Assembly (NCBI RefSeq): GCF_012641475.1
Contig: NZ_JABAIL010000002.1
Location: 941,449-1,005,448, forward strand
Origin: Flammeovirga agarivorans
GTDB taxonomy: Bacteria > Bacteroidota > Bacteroidia > Cytophagales > Flammeovirgaceae
Direction of reading: 5' to 3'
Length of the DNA: 64,000 nucleotides
Within the stretch, counting starts at the first letter, position 1, and each line of letters opens with the position of its first letter. Under the pieces are notes generated by a model that was not told where the DNA came from, did no database searches, and was given only the letters and a program-made list of their open reading frames with translations. Made by a program: the position numbers and the translations under genes. Shown here piece after piece: positions 52,361 to 61,899 of this stretch.

Positions 52361-54268
52361 TTATTTGGATACAGGCGAATAGGTCGTTTTTTGATTAAAA
52401 TATTGCGTTGGTGTTTTACCTGTTTCTTTTTTGAAAGCTCTATTAAATGCTGTTTTGGAATTAAAACCAACGTTATACGCATGTCCCAAATAAGTAAGTT
52501 CTTGAGCTTCGTCTGAAAGCACTTCTTTTACAAATGCTTCCACTCTATAACCATTAATGTAATCATAGAAGTTCTTATTATACCCTTCGTTAATCACTTT
52601 AGATAAATCGTGAGTATTTGTATTTAATGTTCTAGCTAGATCCGGTAACGTTAAGCGAGGGTTTGTATACAAATACTTTGTTTTCATTTCCTCTGCTAAG
52701 GCATCTTTAATCTCAATTAATTCCGGTGTTAGCCCTTCTGCTTTTTTCTCAGGTTTAACCTCTTCGGTGGTATTCTCTTTTATTGGTAGTTTATCTAATG
52801 ACAACACTTCAGAAACTCTTAATATTTCAGGCTGATTCATAGCATAATATCCCATCACAAAAGAAATACAAGCAATGATTAACCATAACGTATCTGTAAG
52901 TAATTCAACTAATGGCAAAGTATCCATAGATAACATTTCGCCTATTCCACCTACAACATATAGAATTACCCAAATACATAAACATGCAGCATATACTGTC
53001 ATTACACCATTTAGATAATTAAGGTTTCTATCTTCAGATAAAACCTCTACACTATTTCTTTCTTGCTGTAATAATACATGGCGACATTTCCACCAATAAT
53101 ATGCATTAAAAATTAGCCCCAAACCTCCTACAACTTTAAAAATCCAATTAAGATCATAGTTAACAATTGCATCAATAAAGTCATCTTTCGGCATGGCTAA
53201 CAAAGGTGAGTATACTGTAAGCTGTATAAAAAACGGTGCTAAACCTTTAAAATAATCTTTAGAAGATACACTTTCTGTAACTATCAATTGATTAATGTAT
53301 AAATAGAATATTGGTCCGTATAAAAACAGAATCAACTCAGGCATTAAATACATTTTTGGTAGTTGCTGGAAGAAGTCTCTATAATACATTCCTACCTTAG
53401 AAATCAATGCCACTGAAGTGATAAAAATTAAAGTAGCTAACACTACGTTAGCAGCTCTGTTATTGGCCTGAATTCCAAACATGGATAAGATCAATACTAT
53501 TCCTTGAAAAGCTCCAAGCAGTAATAAGAACATGTATGGAGTCATGGTGTTTCCTGAAAGATCTTCCCAACTTTTTACTTTGATATCATAACGCCAGCCT
53601 TCTTCTTTTATATTGACATGTCGGTTGATAATTGCTCTACCATTTGCTCTACCTTCTACAGACTCCCAAGAACCTCTTGTGACTTTGTAATCAAACTCAT
53701 GTAATCCTAAAGGTAAAGTGAGGGTATAAGTTCCATCGGGTTGCAAAGACATTTTACTTTCATGATCTCTTGGATTCCAATTATTGAAATCTCCTGCTAA
53801 ATACAATGTTGCATCATAGGGTGTTGACTCGGGAACTGAAGTGACTACTACCTTAACTCTATTGAGGTATTTCTTCGCCATATCTTGCCAAGACAAGATA
53901 ACTACATCTATGTTTTCTGGCCCTTCTGGATCGAACCATCTATTTTGTTTGATTTCTCCGATATCATTTCCTTCTACAGTTTCCCAAGAACCTCTTGTAA
54001 ATTTATACTGGAAGGGTTGATCTCTCCATGGTATTTCTATAAAATACTCATCATTTTTATTTTTCTTTAGCTGGAATTTTTCATCACTAGGCTCCCAATT
54101 ATTGTAAGAGGTAACTAAATAAATTGCGGAGTTTTCTGGTGTGTAATCTGGAAGATGTTTTACTGTTAAAATAATTCGATCTTCTGCAGTCACATAAGTT
54201 GAGGTGAAAAATAAAGTAGAAAATACGAGAGTGAACGTAAAATGGAATATTGTAGTTAATCTTTTCAT
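52361..54268 (-). CDS. Membrane-integral AraC-type regulator with two starch-binding-like sensor domains
   Basis: A 635-residue protein with a rare layout. A signal peptide (1-29) is followed by two similar carbohydrate-binding modules of the CBM20/CBM48-like fold (about 30-127 and 138-236). Each has an NNW element (YNNWEP, FNNWNP) and the repeated core F-x-Y-K-x-T-R-G-S-W-E-x-V-E-G (86-100 and 192-206). Seven predicted membrane helices follow (about 244-264, 274-292, 308-328, 342-359, 373-393, 419-440, 455-476), putting the N-terminal modules outside and the tail inside. The tail ends in an AraC-type HTH (about 533-626; LPDLARTLNTNTHDLSKVIN, GFNSKTAFNRAFKKETGKTP). It follows the amylase gene. 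I infer a one-component glucan sensor. Ligand and targets are not proven; the same modules occur next to esterase domains in this phylum. Confidence 0.88.
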   Translation of the reverse strand: MKRLTTIFHFTFTLVFSTLFFTSTYVTAEDRIILTVKHLPDYTPENSAIYLVTSYNNWEPSDEKFQLKKNKNDEYFIEIPWRDQPFQYKFTRGSWETVEGNDIGEIKQNRWFDPEGPENIDVVILSWQDMAKKYLNRVKVVVTSVPESTPYDATLYLAGDFNNWNPRDHESKMSLQPDGTYTLTLPLGLHEFDYKVTRGSWESVEGRANGRAIINRHVNIKEEGWRYDIKVKSWEDLSGNTMTPYMFLLLLGAFQGIVLILSMFGIQANNRAANVVLATLIFITSVALISKVGMYYRDFFQQLPKMYLMPELILFLYGPIFYLYINQLIVTESVSSKDYFKGLAPFFIQLTVYSPLLAMPKDDFIDAIVNYDLNWIFKVVGGLGLIFNAYYWWKCRHVLLQQERNSVEVLSEDRNLNYLNGVMTVYAACLCIWVILYVVGGIGEMLSMDTLPLVELLTDTLWLIIACISFVMGYYAMNQPEILRVSEVLSLDKLPIKENTTEEVKPEKKAEGLTPELIEIKDALAEEMKTKYLYTNPRLTLPDLARTLNTNTHDLSKVINEGYNKNFYDYINGYRVEAFVKEVLSDEAQELTYLGHAYNVGFNSKTAFNRAFKKETGKTPTQYFNQKTTYSPVSK

Positions 54269-54275
54269 TCAAAAA

Positions 54276-54292
54276 GTACCGTTAGTTTCAAA
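54276..54292 (+). promoter_or_regulatory. Candidate regulator site upstream of the AraC gene
   Basis: GTACCGTTAGTTTCAAA resembles GTACCGGTTCTTCAAA on the minus strand upstream of the amylase (60664-60679). The shared form is GTACCG followed by TTCAAA after 4-5 bases. It lies 8 bases before the start codon of the regulator gene. Weak evidence. Confidence 0.25.
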
Positions 54293-54495
54293 AAAGACAA
54301 GAGGATGTGTTGTTATTTCATTTCCAAAATGTTACACAATTTAAGCTTTTCTTTGGTATTGTTTCAAAAGATTTCCGATAAATAATTATTAGATGTGATA
54401 ATTACATGAATAATTTAATAAAACAGTCTTTTGAGTAACTCTTAACAACGTAAAATATTACAATACAAGACCTTCCATAATCATGGTAAATAAAA

Positions 54496-54526
54496 AAGAG
54501 TGCACAGAAAAATTCCGTACACTCTT
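54496..54526 (-). terminator. Terminator downstream of the giant amylase gene
   Basis: AAGAGTGCAC (54496-54505) pairs with GTACACTCTT (54517-54526), with a wobble on the minus strand and a T-run after it. It isolates the amylase transcript from the AraC-type gene 230 bases on, so co-transcription is not expected. Confidence 0.75.
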
Positions 54527-54532
54527 CAGCTA

Positions 54533-57500
54533 TTACTTCTTAATGATTTTCTTGGTTATGAGTTCATCATTCAAACTCATCCTTATGATATAGACTCCTG
54601 TCGTGAAATCTTTCATATCTAATTGGAAAACATGAGCACCTTGTGCTACATTGTTATATTCTTTCTTTTCTAATAAATGACCATTCAGGTCATACATAAA
54701 TAATGCAATATCTTGAGCAAATGGTAATTTTAATTTTACCGATAACTCGTGGTCTACCATTGTTGGAAAAACGTTTAATTCAATTTCTTCTTCCAATGGT
54801 AAAGCAGTGATTAATCTAGCACCACTATCTTCTGGATTAGTATTGTACCAAACGCCATCTTTATACCAACCTTCTATATCTCTGAATAGATCAGAAGTTT
54901 GTGAACCACTACCATTATGAAATAGAAGATTTGCTGATGTAGCTCCCTCAATAGTATAACGGTACCATCCGTTTCCTTCTGAAATCATATTCTCTCCAGG
55001 CCATGCACTTGCATCACCATTTGAAGCGTTCCAGTAATGAATTTTTGTAGCATCACCCCAACCACTTTTAAAATGAACTGTTAACCCTGTTGGGTCTACA
55101 GGTTTAACATCGTACCATTGACCATTTCGGTACCATCCATCTTTATCTCTTGACAAATCTGCAGACTTGTAACCTGAGTTATTATGAAAAAGTAAATTTA
55201 CAGAAGTGACATTTGATGGAAATTCAAAATACCACCATCCATCTGTACCGGCGGTTAGACTTACTCCTGGCCAAGTTGTAGAAGCAATACTTCCAACTGG
55301 CTCAGCATTCCAATAATGAATCAATGGATTCTCAGCTCCTTGGAAATATACTTTGAAACCACCAATAACTTCTTCAACAGTGTAAGTAGTAGACTGTACC
55401 TCTGAAACGTTTCCAGCGTCATCCTGTGCAAAAGCTTTCACTGTATGTTGTCCAACCTCAGTTAAAGTAATTTCAACCGTTCCATTACCTGACAAAGAAG
55501 AAGTAGTTGGTGAACTACCATCAATTGTATAGAAAATCTGCGGTGAAGTTGTTCTATTATCACTTGCTGTGATTGTCACTACTCCTTGACCTGAAAAAGA
55601 TGAGGAAGGAGTCATACCTAAAGTAGGTGAAGTAGTATCTTCTCCAATTTCAACCCATACCCCATTGTCATATCCTTTACCTTCATTTCCACAAGTAGAT
55701 AAATCACCTGTCTGAGCACTTCCCGAGTTATTAAAAATAACATTCGAACATGTACCTCCTTCAATTGTAATTTTTTTCCAACCTGAACCCAATTCTGAAG
55801 CATCTTCTAAGGCAATACCCGGCCATTGTACAGGATTTGCTTCTGTTACAACACCACCTTCTTCAACATCCCAATAATAGATATGTGTATAGTTCTTCAC
55901 ATAAACTATATGAGTTGAGATTTGTCTGAATGTAAATGTTGCTTCAACTTCTGAACTTGTTCCTACCTCATTGACTGCAATTGCCTTAACTGTTACTTCA
56001 TCCAATTCACTTCCAGTGATCGCTATACTACCTTGGTAAACAGATGATGACGTTGTTGGTGTTGTTCCATCTATCGTATAATAGATAATACCATCATTTG
56101 TAGCTGAAATACCTACTGAGACATTCCCTTCTGGGTAATTTCCTCCATTTGGAGAAATAGCAACTGTTGGAGGTTGTTCTCCTGGACAATTTCCGGGACA
56201 AGTATCTGTCCATTGACCATCTTTATACCAGCCATCTCTATCTCTTGAAAGGTCATCTGATTGTGCTCCTCCATTATCATTGAATACTATACCCGTTGAT
56301 AAGGCAGTTACAGTAGCATGGTACCAGCCTTCACCTATTGGCGTCATACTGACTCCCGGCCAAACAGTATCCTCGGTAACACCCACAGGAGTAGCATCAA
56401 AATGATGCATATTGGCATTACCCCAAGCAGCGGGCTTATAATAGTAGATGTTGATAGGGTCGATCTGACCAATAGCGTATTTTTTCGAAGCTGAACCAGA
56501 CCTCCCTTCTGCATTTACTGCTACTGCTGTAACTGTTGCAGAAGCTGTTAGATCAAATGAAGCAGTGTAAACATTCCAATTTAAATAATTAGATGCATCT
56601 GCATTCTCTTCAGTTGTATAGTAAATAGTAGGGTTAGGATCATCCGCATCGACTGCAGAAATTGATACCGTAATACTATTCGGATCATATTGTGAATCTG
56701 GAGATATACTTACAACTGGACGAGATACAAATACATAATTACGATTATACAATAGTATAATTCCTTCTGCATCTGCAGTAAATTGAACCTTACCATTAGT
56801 TACAACATCAGTTGCTCCAGTGTAGTGATCCACAATAGTATCTCCTTCCATGTAATAATCTCCAACATTGAATTCAACATTTCCTGAGGCTCCAACTGCT
56901 ACTATTACTCGATCTGCAATACTCTTTTCTTGGTTATTGTAATCTCTTACAAATGTATATGGTGCATCCCCAATTTTTTGATGGGTACCAGCTCCTACTG
57001 CTGGGTGATCTCTACGGAACGTTCCTAATTTCTTCCACACTTCATGTTGAGCATTATCAAAATTACCCCAGTTCATGTCTGAACGAGTATTTTGCTCTTC
57101 ATCAGCCCAATTACCACTAGGTCTACCCGATTCATCACCATAGAAAATCTGAATACCACCTGGTAATAATAAGAAAGCAGGAGCTGCAGCTTTCAAGCTA
57201 TTTCTATCAAATAATGGAGCAACATCATGCGATGACAAATAACTTAAAGAGTTCCACGTTGGATCATCATTAATTGTCGCATATTCTGTAAATAAAGATT
57301 CTAATGAAGAAGCATCTCTACTTTTTACTCTAGCATCATTTTTTAAGTTAAAATTGATTACAGAGTTAAACTCACCTACAGTATGGTACTCTGATTTGTT
57401 CTTACCATGCCCCCATACTTCGGCTGTCATCCAAAATTCCTCATCATCCATAGCCTGATCAGGATGTTCAGCTTTCCAATCTTTCAATGCTGCGATAGCA

Positions 57501-60500
57501 TATTGCTTTAACCTTGACCACCTCTCTAATTCAACATGCTTTGCTGTATCTATTCTGAAACCATCAATACCATATTTTCTCACCCAATCCGTCAACCAGA
57601 ATATCATATAGTTTGACACTACTCTTGGTAGACCTGTTTTATTAAAGAAGGCGTCTAATTCCGCCGTTTTTTGACTAAGTGTTCCTTCTTGAGACCATTT
57701 ATTGACAAGAATTGGAGGAATATTGACCGGTGCAATATCTTCTGTTTTCAAATCAGGTAAGAAACCCACACAATTATCAATTCCTCCGCCTGAAGAACAG
57801 TCATCGTACCCTTCAATATCCGGATGACGCATCCAATCAGAACCCCAATAGTTTGTCATCCAAGTACCACCATTTGCGTAATTAATAAACTTCTCATGAT
57901 ACGAATGCCAAGATTCGCTACCTGACGGCTGCCAAGATCTCCATGCCGGATCTACAGTACCATAATTGTACTGCTCCATATCATGCATCGTTACGTATCC
58001 TGTATGGTTCATAACCACATCCACTACAATACGGATTCCTCTGCTATGTGCTTCATCAATAAACTCTTGAAAGTCTGCTTCAGTACCCATGTTCTGATCA
58101 ATTTCTGTCCAGTCCATTGCATAGTACCCATGGTAACCATAGTGTCTGAATGAACCATCAGAACTACCACCAACCCATCCATGCATTTGCTCTACTGGAG
58201 AAGTAATCCAGATAGCATTGACACCAATCGATTCAAAGTAACCTTCTTTTAGCTTGGCTGTCATACCTTTCAAATCACCTCCATGAAATTCACCAGCAGA
58301 CGAATCGTCAGTATAACCTTGTCCATTACCATTCATTCCTCTACCATAAGAATTATTATTTGATGGATCGCCATCATAGAAACGGTCGGTCATAGTGAAG
58401 TATACCGTTGCATTATCCCAAGTAAAACCTGAAGTTTTTGCAATTGGCTTATCATCTTCTATAATATCATTCTTGCTATAAGTTGCCGTAATTACTTCTG
58501 ATGTATTTTCTCCAAAAACCGCTAAAGCTTTTACTGTAGTTGTCTCAGTAATTATGATTGGGGATGTATAACTTTCTGATGATGAACTAGGCGTTGTTCC
58601 ATCCAAAGTATAATGGATTGTTGCTCCTTGGGTTCCACTTAAAGCAACCTCTATTTGATTGTCAAATGAAGTTGATGATGGAGCAATATTCACTTCAACA
58701 GTTACATCTTCATCAATAGGCGGACAGTCTCCTGGGCAAGTAGAAGTTACTACTCCTCCATCATACCATGATGAACCACTTATTGTGACATCTTCGTCTT
58801 GATTGGCATTATAATCATGGAAAACAAAGCTTGCACTTTCAGCTCCTGCTAAAGTAATTTTATACCAGCTTGCAGTACCATCAACTTTTTGCATTGTAAC
58901 TCCTGGCCACTCTGTATCATCAACAACTCCTGCTGGTACTGCTGCCCAATGATGTGCATATAATGTTCCCCACCCTGATGGTTTTCGAACATAAACAGAC
59001 ATTTCCGGTAATTGCTCACCAATGTAGAATTTCTTTTCATCGTACCCTGACCTACCATCAGCATCAAAAGAAATTGCTTTTACTGTCGTAGTAGAAGCGA
59101 GCATAAAAGTTCCATTATATTTTGTTGAAGACACTGATGGCGTTGTACCGTCTAGCGTATAAAAAATATCTAATTGTGTATCTCTATCATCAGAAACTGT
59201 TAATTCTACTTCTAAAGGGTTATCTGATTGAGAAACTTGAGGGTTAATTGTTACAATAGGTGATTGATTGACCCCTGTACCTTTATCCCAAATCGCATAA
59301 TTTAATCCATCAGATTGTAATACCCAACCTGATCCAGAAGGAGACCAATTTGTATTTCCTAAACGCACAGCCACCTTATCATCAATAATTGCAGCATATC
59401 CGCTTCCATCAGCTTGTTGGATACTCACAGCACTTGTGCTATGAATACCATTCGCTTTTCTAAGGGCTACCATATTTGCAATATCATCATACAAACCATA
59501 CTCAAATAAATGAGAATAGAACACCATTGGAGATCCAGCATGTGTTAAGATATAGGCATATCCTTGAAGTATTTGAGAATTTGAAGAAGGATCATTAGGG
59601 AAAGCACTACCAGGATGATCACCTTGACGTACTGGCTCAGTATCGTGATTTTCCAAGAAAGTTACTGAGTTTTGCGGCCAAACGCCTGCAATACCTGGCA
59701 TTTTACCACCATTATTTAAAGCTCCATAATTACCAGTCATTGCTTCATGCAATGCGAACTTCAAAGGAAAGTCAAAAGCTGTAGAAGTACCTTGTGCTCC
59801 ATCCATCCAATTAACAATCGCTTGTGTATCACCTGTCCAGTTTTCTCCAATTGAAATATAAGGTGATGTTGCATTATTGTATTCAGCAAAGAAACCTGCT
59901 CCAAAACCATGAACAAAATCATATCTCCAACCGGCATAACCAATATCAGAGATCAACCAATTCATCCAATCTTTAATTGCCTGTCTTGTTTCATTATCAT
60001 TATGGTTGATGTCTCTAGCAGCACTATAAGGCGTTCCTGTATCCCAATCTCCACATCCTTGTCCAGGAAATTGTTCGTTTACTTCATCATCTTGGGTGAT
60101 TGCATTACACCCCAAGGCAGGTTCACAGAAATCAGCCCAATTGGTACAGCCTACTCTGTGATTTATCACAATATCTGCGATAGAAATAATTCCTTCACTT
60201 TTTAAATGAGCAATTAAGTCTATCAATTCTTGCTGAGTACCATAGTTTGAATTTAAATCGTACCATTTTCTAGGAAGGTAGCCTGCTCGATCTGCTGCAT
60301 CAGAAGAAGGTGGTAACCACACACCATCAATATCAGCTGCTTTAATAGCCGTTACTTTAGAGTCTAAGTTTGCCCACCAGTCCATTTTCTCAGCATCTGC
60401 TGATTCCCAATGGAAACCTTGTAAATATACTTCGGTTCCATCTGCCTGTTGAGCAAAAGCGGATTGATAGGAAAGGCACAGCAAATAGCAGAGCATACCT

Positions 60501-60532
60501 ATCACTCCTTTCGTTAGTTTTTTCATTTTCAT
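54533..60532 (-). CDS. Giant T9SS-secreted amylase with two different GH13 catalytic domains
   Basis: A 1999-residue extracellular alpha-amylase. Signal peptide 1-28. The first GH13 domain (about 33-420) is of plant amylase type (GH13_6): GFHWESADAEKMDWWANL, ADIVINHR, nucleophile Asp205 (GWRYDF), acid Glu230 (GENW), Asp297 (ENHDTE). Then a chitobiase/FN3-like module (424-500), a starch-binding module of CBM26 type (510-596) and another FN3-like module (613-686). The second GH13 (about 704-1270) matches the MalS group (GH13_19): WITSPVEQMHGWVGG, DVVMNHTGY, Asp995 (GFRIDTAKHVE), Glu1038 (TAEVWGHG), Asp1103 (SSHDV). Three more FN3-like (about 1271, 1455, 1635) and four more starch-binding modules (about 1360, 1541, 1726, 1816) follow, ending in a T9SS type A sorting domain (about 1918-1999). 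Both active sites look intact. The regulator gene lies downstream. Confidence 0.95.
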   Translation of the reverse strand: MKMKKLTKGVIGMLCYLLCLSYQSAFAQQADGTEVYLQGFHWESADAEKMDWWANLDSKVTAIKAADIDGVWLPPSSDAADRAGYLPRKWYDLNSNYGTQQELIDLIAHLKSEGIISIADIVINHRVGCTNWADFCEPALGCNAITQDDEVNEQFPGQGCGDWDTGTPYSAARDINHNDNETRQAIKDWMNWLISDIGYAGWRYDFVHGFGAGFFAEYNNATSPYISIGENWTGDTQAIVNWMDGAQGTSTAFDFPLKFALHEAMTGNYGALNNGGKMPGIAGVWPQNSVTFLENHDTEPVRQGDHPGSAFPNDPSSNSQILQGYAYILTHAGSPMVFYSHLFEYGLYDDIANMVALRKANGIHSTSAVSIQQADGSGYAAIIDDKVAVRLGNTNWSPSGSGWVLQSDGLNYAIWDKGTGVNQSPIVTINPQVSQSDNPLEVELTVSDDRDTQLDIFYTLDGTTPSVSSTKYNGTFMLASTTTVKAISFDADGRSGYDEKKFYIGEQLPEMSVYVRKPSGWGTLYAHHWAAVPAGVVDDTEWPGVTMQKVDGTASWYKITLAGAESASFVFHDYNANQDEDVTISGSSWYDGGVVTSTCPGDCPPIDEDVTVEVNIAPSSTSFDNQIEVALSGTQGATIHYTLDGTTPSSSSESYTSPIIITETTTVKALAVFGENTSEVITATYSKNDIIEDDKPIAKTSGFTWDNATVYFTMTDRFYDGDPSNNNSYGRGMNGNGQGYTDDSSAGEFHGGDLKGMTAKLKEGYFESIGVNAIWITSPVEQMHGWVGGSSDGSFRHYGYHGYYAMDWTEIDQNMGTEADFQEFIDEAHSRGIRIVVDVVMNHTGYVTMHDMEQYNYGTVDPAWRSWQPSGSESWHSYHEKFINYANGGTWMTNYWGSDWMRHPDIEGYDDCSSGGGIDNCVGFLPDLKTEDIAPVNIPPILVNKWSQEGTLSQKTAELDAFFNKTGLPRVVSNYMIFWLTDWVRKYGIDGFRIDTAKHVELERWSRLKQYAIAALKDWKAEHPDQAMDDEEFWMTAEVWGHGKNKSEYHTVGEFNSVINFNLKNDARVKSRDASSLESLFTEYATINDDPTWNSLSYLSSHDVAPLFDRNSLKAAAPAFLLLPGGIQIFYGDESGRPSGNWADEEQNTRSDMNWGNFDNAQHEVWKKLGTFRRDHPAVGAGTHQKIGDAPYTFVRDYNNQEKSIADRVIVAVGASGNVEFNVGDYYMEGDTIVDHYTGATDVVTNGKVQFTADAEGIILLYNRNYVFVSRPVVSISPDSQYDPNSITVSISAVDADDPNPTIYYTTEENADASNYLNWNVYTASFDLTASATVTAVAVNAEGRSGSASKKYAIGQIDPINIYYYKPAAWGNANMHHFDATPVGVTEDTVWPGVSMTPIGEGWYHATVTALSTGIVFNDNGGAQSDDLSRDRDGWYKDGQWTDTCPGNCPGEQPPTVAISPNGGNYPEGNVSVGISATNDGIIYYTIDGTTPTTSSSVYQGSIAITGSELDEVTVKAIAVNEVGTSSEVEATFTFRQISTHIVYVKNYTHIYYWDVEEGGVVTEANPVQWPGIALEDASELGSGWKKITIEGGTCSNVIFNNSGSAQTGDLSTCGNEGKGYDNGVWVEIGEDTTSPTLGMTPSSSFSGQGVVTITASDNRTTSPQIFYTIDGSSPTTSSLSGNGTVEITLTEVGQHTVKAFAQDDAGNVSEVQSTTYTVEEVIGGFKVYFQGAENPLIHYWNAEPVGSIASTTWPGVSLTAGTDGWWYFEFPSNVTSVNLLFHNNSGYKSADLSRDKDGWYRNGQWYDVKPVDPTGLTVHFKSGWGDATKIHYWNASNGDASAWPGENMISEGNGWYRYTIEGATSANLLFHNGSGSQTSDLFRDIEGWYKDGVWYNTNPEDSGARLITALPLEEEIELNVFPTMVDHELSVKLKLPFAQDIALFMYDLNGHLLEKKEYNNVAQGAHVFQLDMKDFTTGVYIIRMSLNDELITKKIIKK

Positions 60533-60656
60533 TTCATTTAGTTAAAAAGATATACCAATCAGTTGGCATGGATTGTAAAGGACACTCCGCAATGTAGAAG
60601 ATTGATTTTCTTGAATCGCTCCGGTATTATTTTTTGATGTACATGATAAATGAAAA

Positions 60657-60682
60657 CGTACCATTTGAAGAACCGGTACGGT
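60657..60682. promoter_or_regulatory. Candidate operator between amylase and SDR genes
   Basis: CGTACC (60657-60662) and GGTACG (60675-60680) form an inverted repeat, and AACCGGTACGG contains ACCG/CGGT. The motif lies 125 bases upstream of the amylase start in the 266-base divergent region. It contains the 7-mer AACCGGT also found upstream of the phosphorylase-like gene at 9032-9038. The rest of the region is AT-rich with no clear TAnnTTTG element. Confidence 0.35.
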
Positions 60683-60798
60683 CTAATTAATACATTTTGA
60701 GTGTTTTCAGTTACTTTTCAGAAGGATAGGGTAATTTGTAATGCTGAATTTATTATCTTCCATACATCAAATAAGAAACTCAAACTTGACAGACTATT

Positions 60799-61659
60799 AT
60801 GGAATTCTCTGCAATAAAAAATGTTAGTATTATTGGAGCTGGATGGTTGGGCATGCCTTTAATTGATCAATTAATAGAGGCAGGGTACAATGTAAAAGCA
60901 TCAACAAGTACAGAAGAAAAACTCATTGATATTCGCACAAAAGGAGCAAAAGCTTATCTACTAAAATTCACTCCGACTTGTCAAGATATGGAGGCTCTAA
61001 AAGACCTTCTAGACACTGATGTAGTCATTATTTTACTACCCCCAAGATTTAGACAGCATAATATGGTTACTTATCATGCTGAACAAATAAAAGTTATTAA
61101 AGACTTGATAGAAGACTTGCCTGTCAATAAGGTAATTTATAGCAGTTCTATAAGTGTTTATGAAAATAGTAATAAGGAAATAAATGAGAATGCAGAAGTT
61201 TCACATCACTCTAAATCCAAAGCAATTACTATGGCCGAAGAAGTCTTAAGGATCAATACAGACTTGGATGCTACTATTTTAAGATTTGGAGGTTTAATGG
61301 GATATGATAGAATTCCTGCAAAATATGTTGATGGCAAAAAGGACCTTAGCTATGGTGATATTCCTGTGAACTACACTTTCAGAGATGATGCGGTAAGATC
61401 AATTATGAAAATATTAGAAGTAAATGATCATAACAGCTGGAATAAGGTCTTTAATGTTGTTGCTCCTGAACATCCTCCAAAGAAATCTGTTTATGAAGCA
61501 TCATTAAAATATGGTGATTACATTATGCCTACTTTTTCTTCGGAAGATAAAGCCCCTCCTTTCAAGATCATTAATAGTGATAAAATTGTCAATAAGATTG
61601 GGTTTAATTTTATCTACGAAAATCCTTTAGAGTTTATTTACAATGAAAACTCTATATGA
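60799..61659 (+). CDS. SDR-type NAD(P)-binding protein (YeeZ-like)
   Basis: A 286-residue extended short-chain dehydrogenase/reductase-fold protein. The Rossmann N-terminus is VSIIGAGWLGMPLIDQLIEAG with the GxGxxG (GAGWLG) pattern. A mid-region SSSISVYENSN sits where the epimerase Ser/Tyr would lie; the catalytic Tyr-x-x-x-Lys is not clean. It resembles the YeeZ group of unknown substrate. Divergent from the amylase gene, with the candidate operator between. Confidence 0.82.
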   Translation: MEFSAIKNVSIIGAGWLGMPLIDQLIEAGYNVKASTSTEEKLIDIRTKGAKAYLLKFTPTCQDMEALKDLLDTDVVIILLPPRFRQHNMVTYHAEQIKVIKDLIEDLPVNKVIYSSSISVYENSNKEINENAEVSHHSKSKAITMAEEVLRINTDLDATILRFGGLMGYDRIPAKYVDGKKDLSYGDIPVNYTFRDDAVRSIMKILEVNDHNSWNKVFNVVAPEHPPKKSVYEASLKYGDYIMPTFSSEDKAPPFKIINSDKIVNKIGFNFIYENPLEFIYNENSI

Positions 61660-61668
61660 TATAAAAAT

Positions 61669-61702
61669 AAAAGAAACTTACCTTAAAAAAGTAAGTTTCT
61701 TT
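61669..61702. terminator. Hairpin after the SDR gene
   Basis: AAAGAAACTTAC (about 61669-61681) pairs with GTAAGTTTCTTT (61691-61702). It follows the SDR stop by 10 bases. The T-run is stronger on the minus strand, so it may act for both directions. Confidence 0.65.
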
Positions 61703-61761
61703 CCCCTTAACAATTAAACCAAATAATCCTTAAATATCTTTTTTAACTATTCTCCACAGAG

Positions 61762-61791
61762 AGCATTACATCGGGTGTCACCCTAGATGCT
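61762..61791. other. Unexplained dyad in the intergenic region
   Basis: AGCAT (61762-61766) and ATGCT (61787-61791) flank the perfect odd palindrome GGGTGTCACCC (61773-61783), followed by TTTTCT on the plus strand. No gene is supported between 61660 and 61899, where the rest is AT-rich. It may be an operator or part of a small RNA. Confidence 0.3.
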
Positions 61792-61899
61792 TTTCTAATA
61801 AGCATATTCAAAAGTACATTATATTTTATTTACAAAGATTTAATTTCGGTTAAGGGCCACTTTTTTTCGATGAATAACAAAATCATATCGATAAAAAAG

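Noticed and set aside
54533-60532. Repeated FN3-like and starch-binding segments taken as a tandem repeat or CRISPR-like array
   Set aside because: The copies are diverged protein modules in one open frame; no short identical repeats with spacers occur here or elsewhere in the window.
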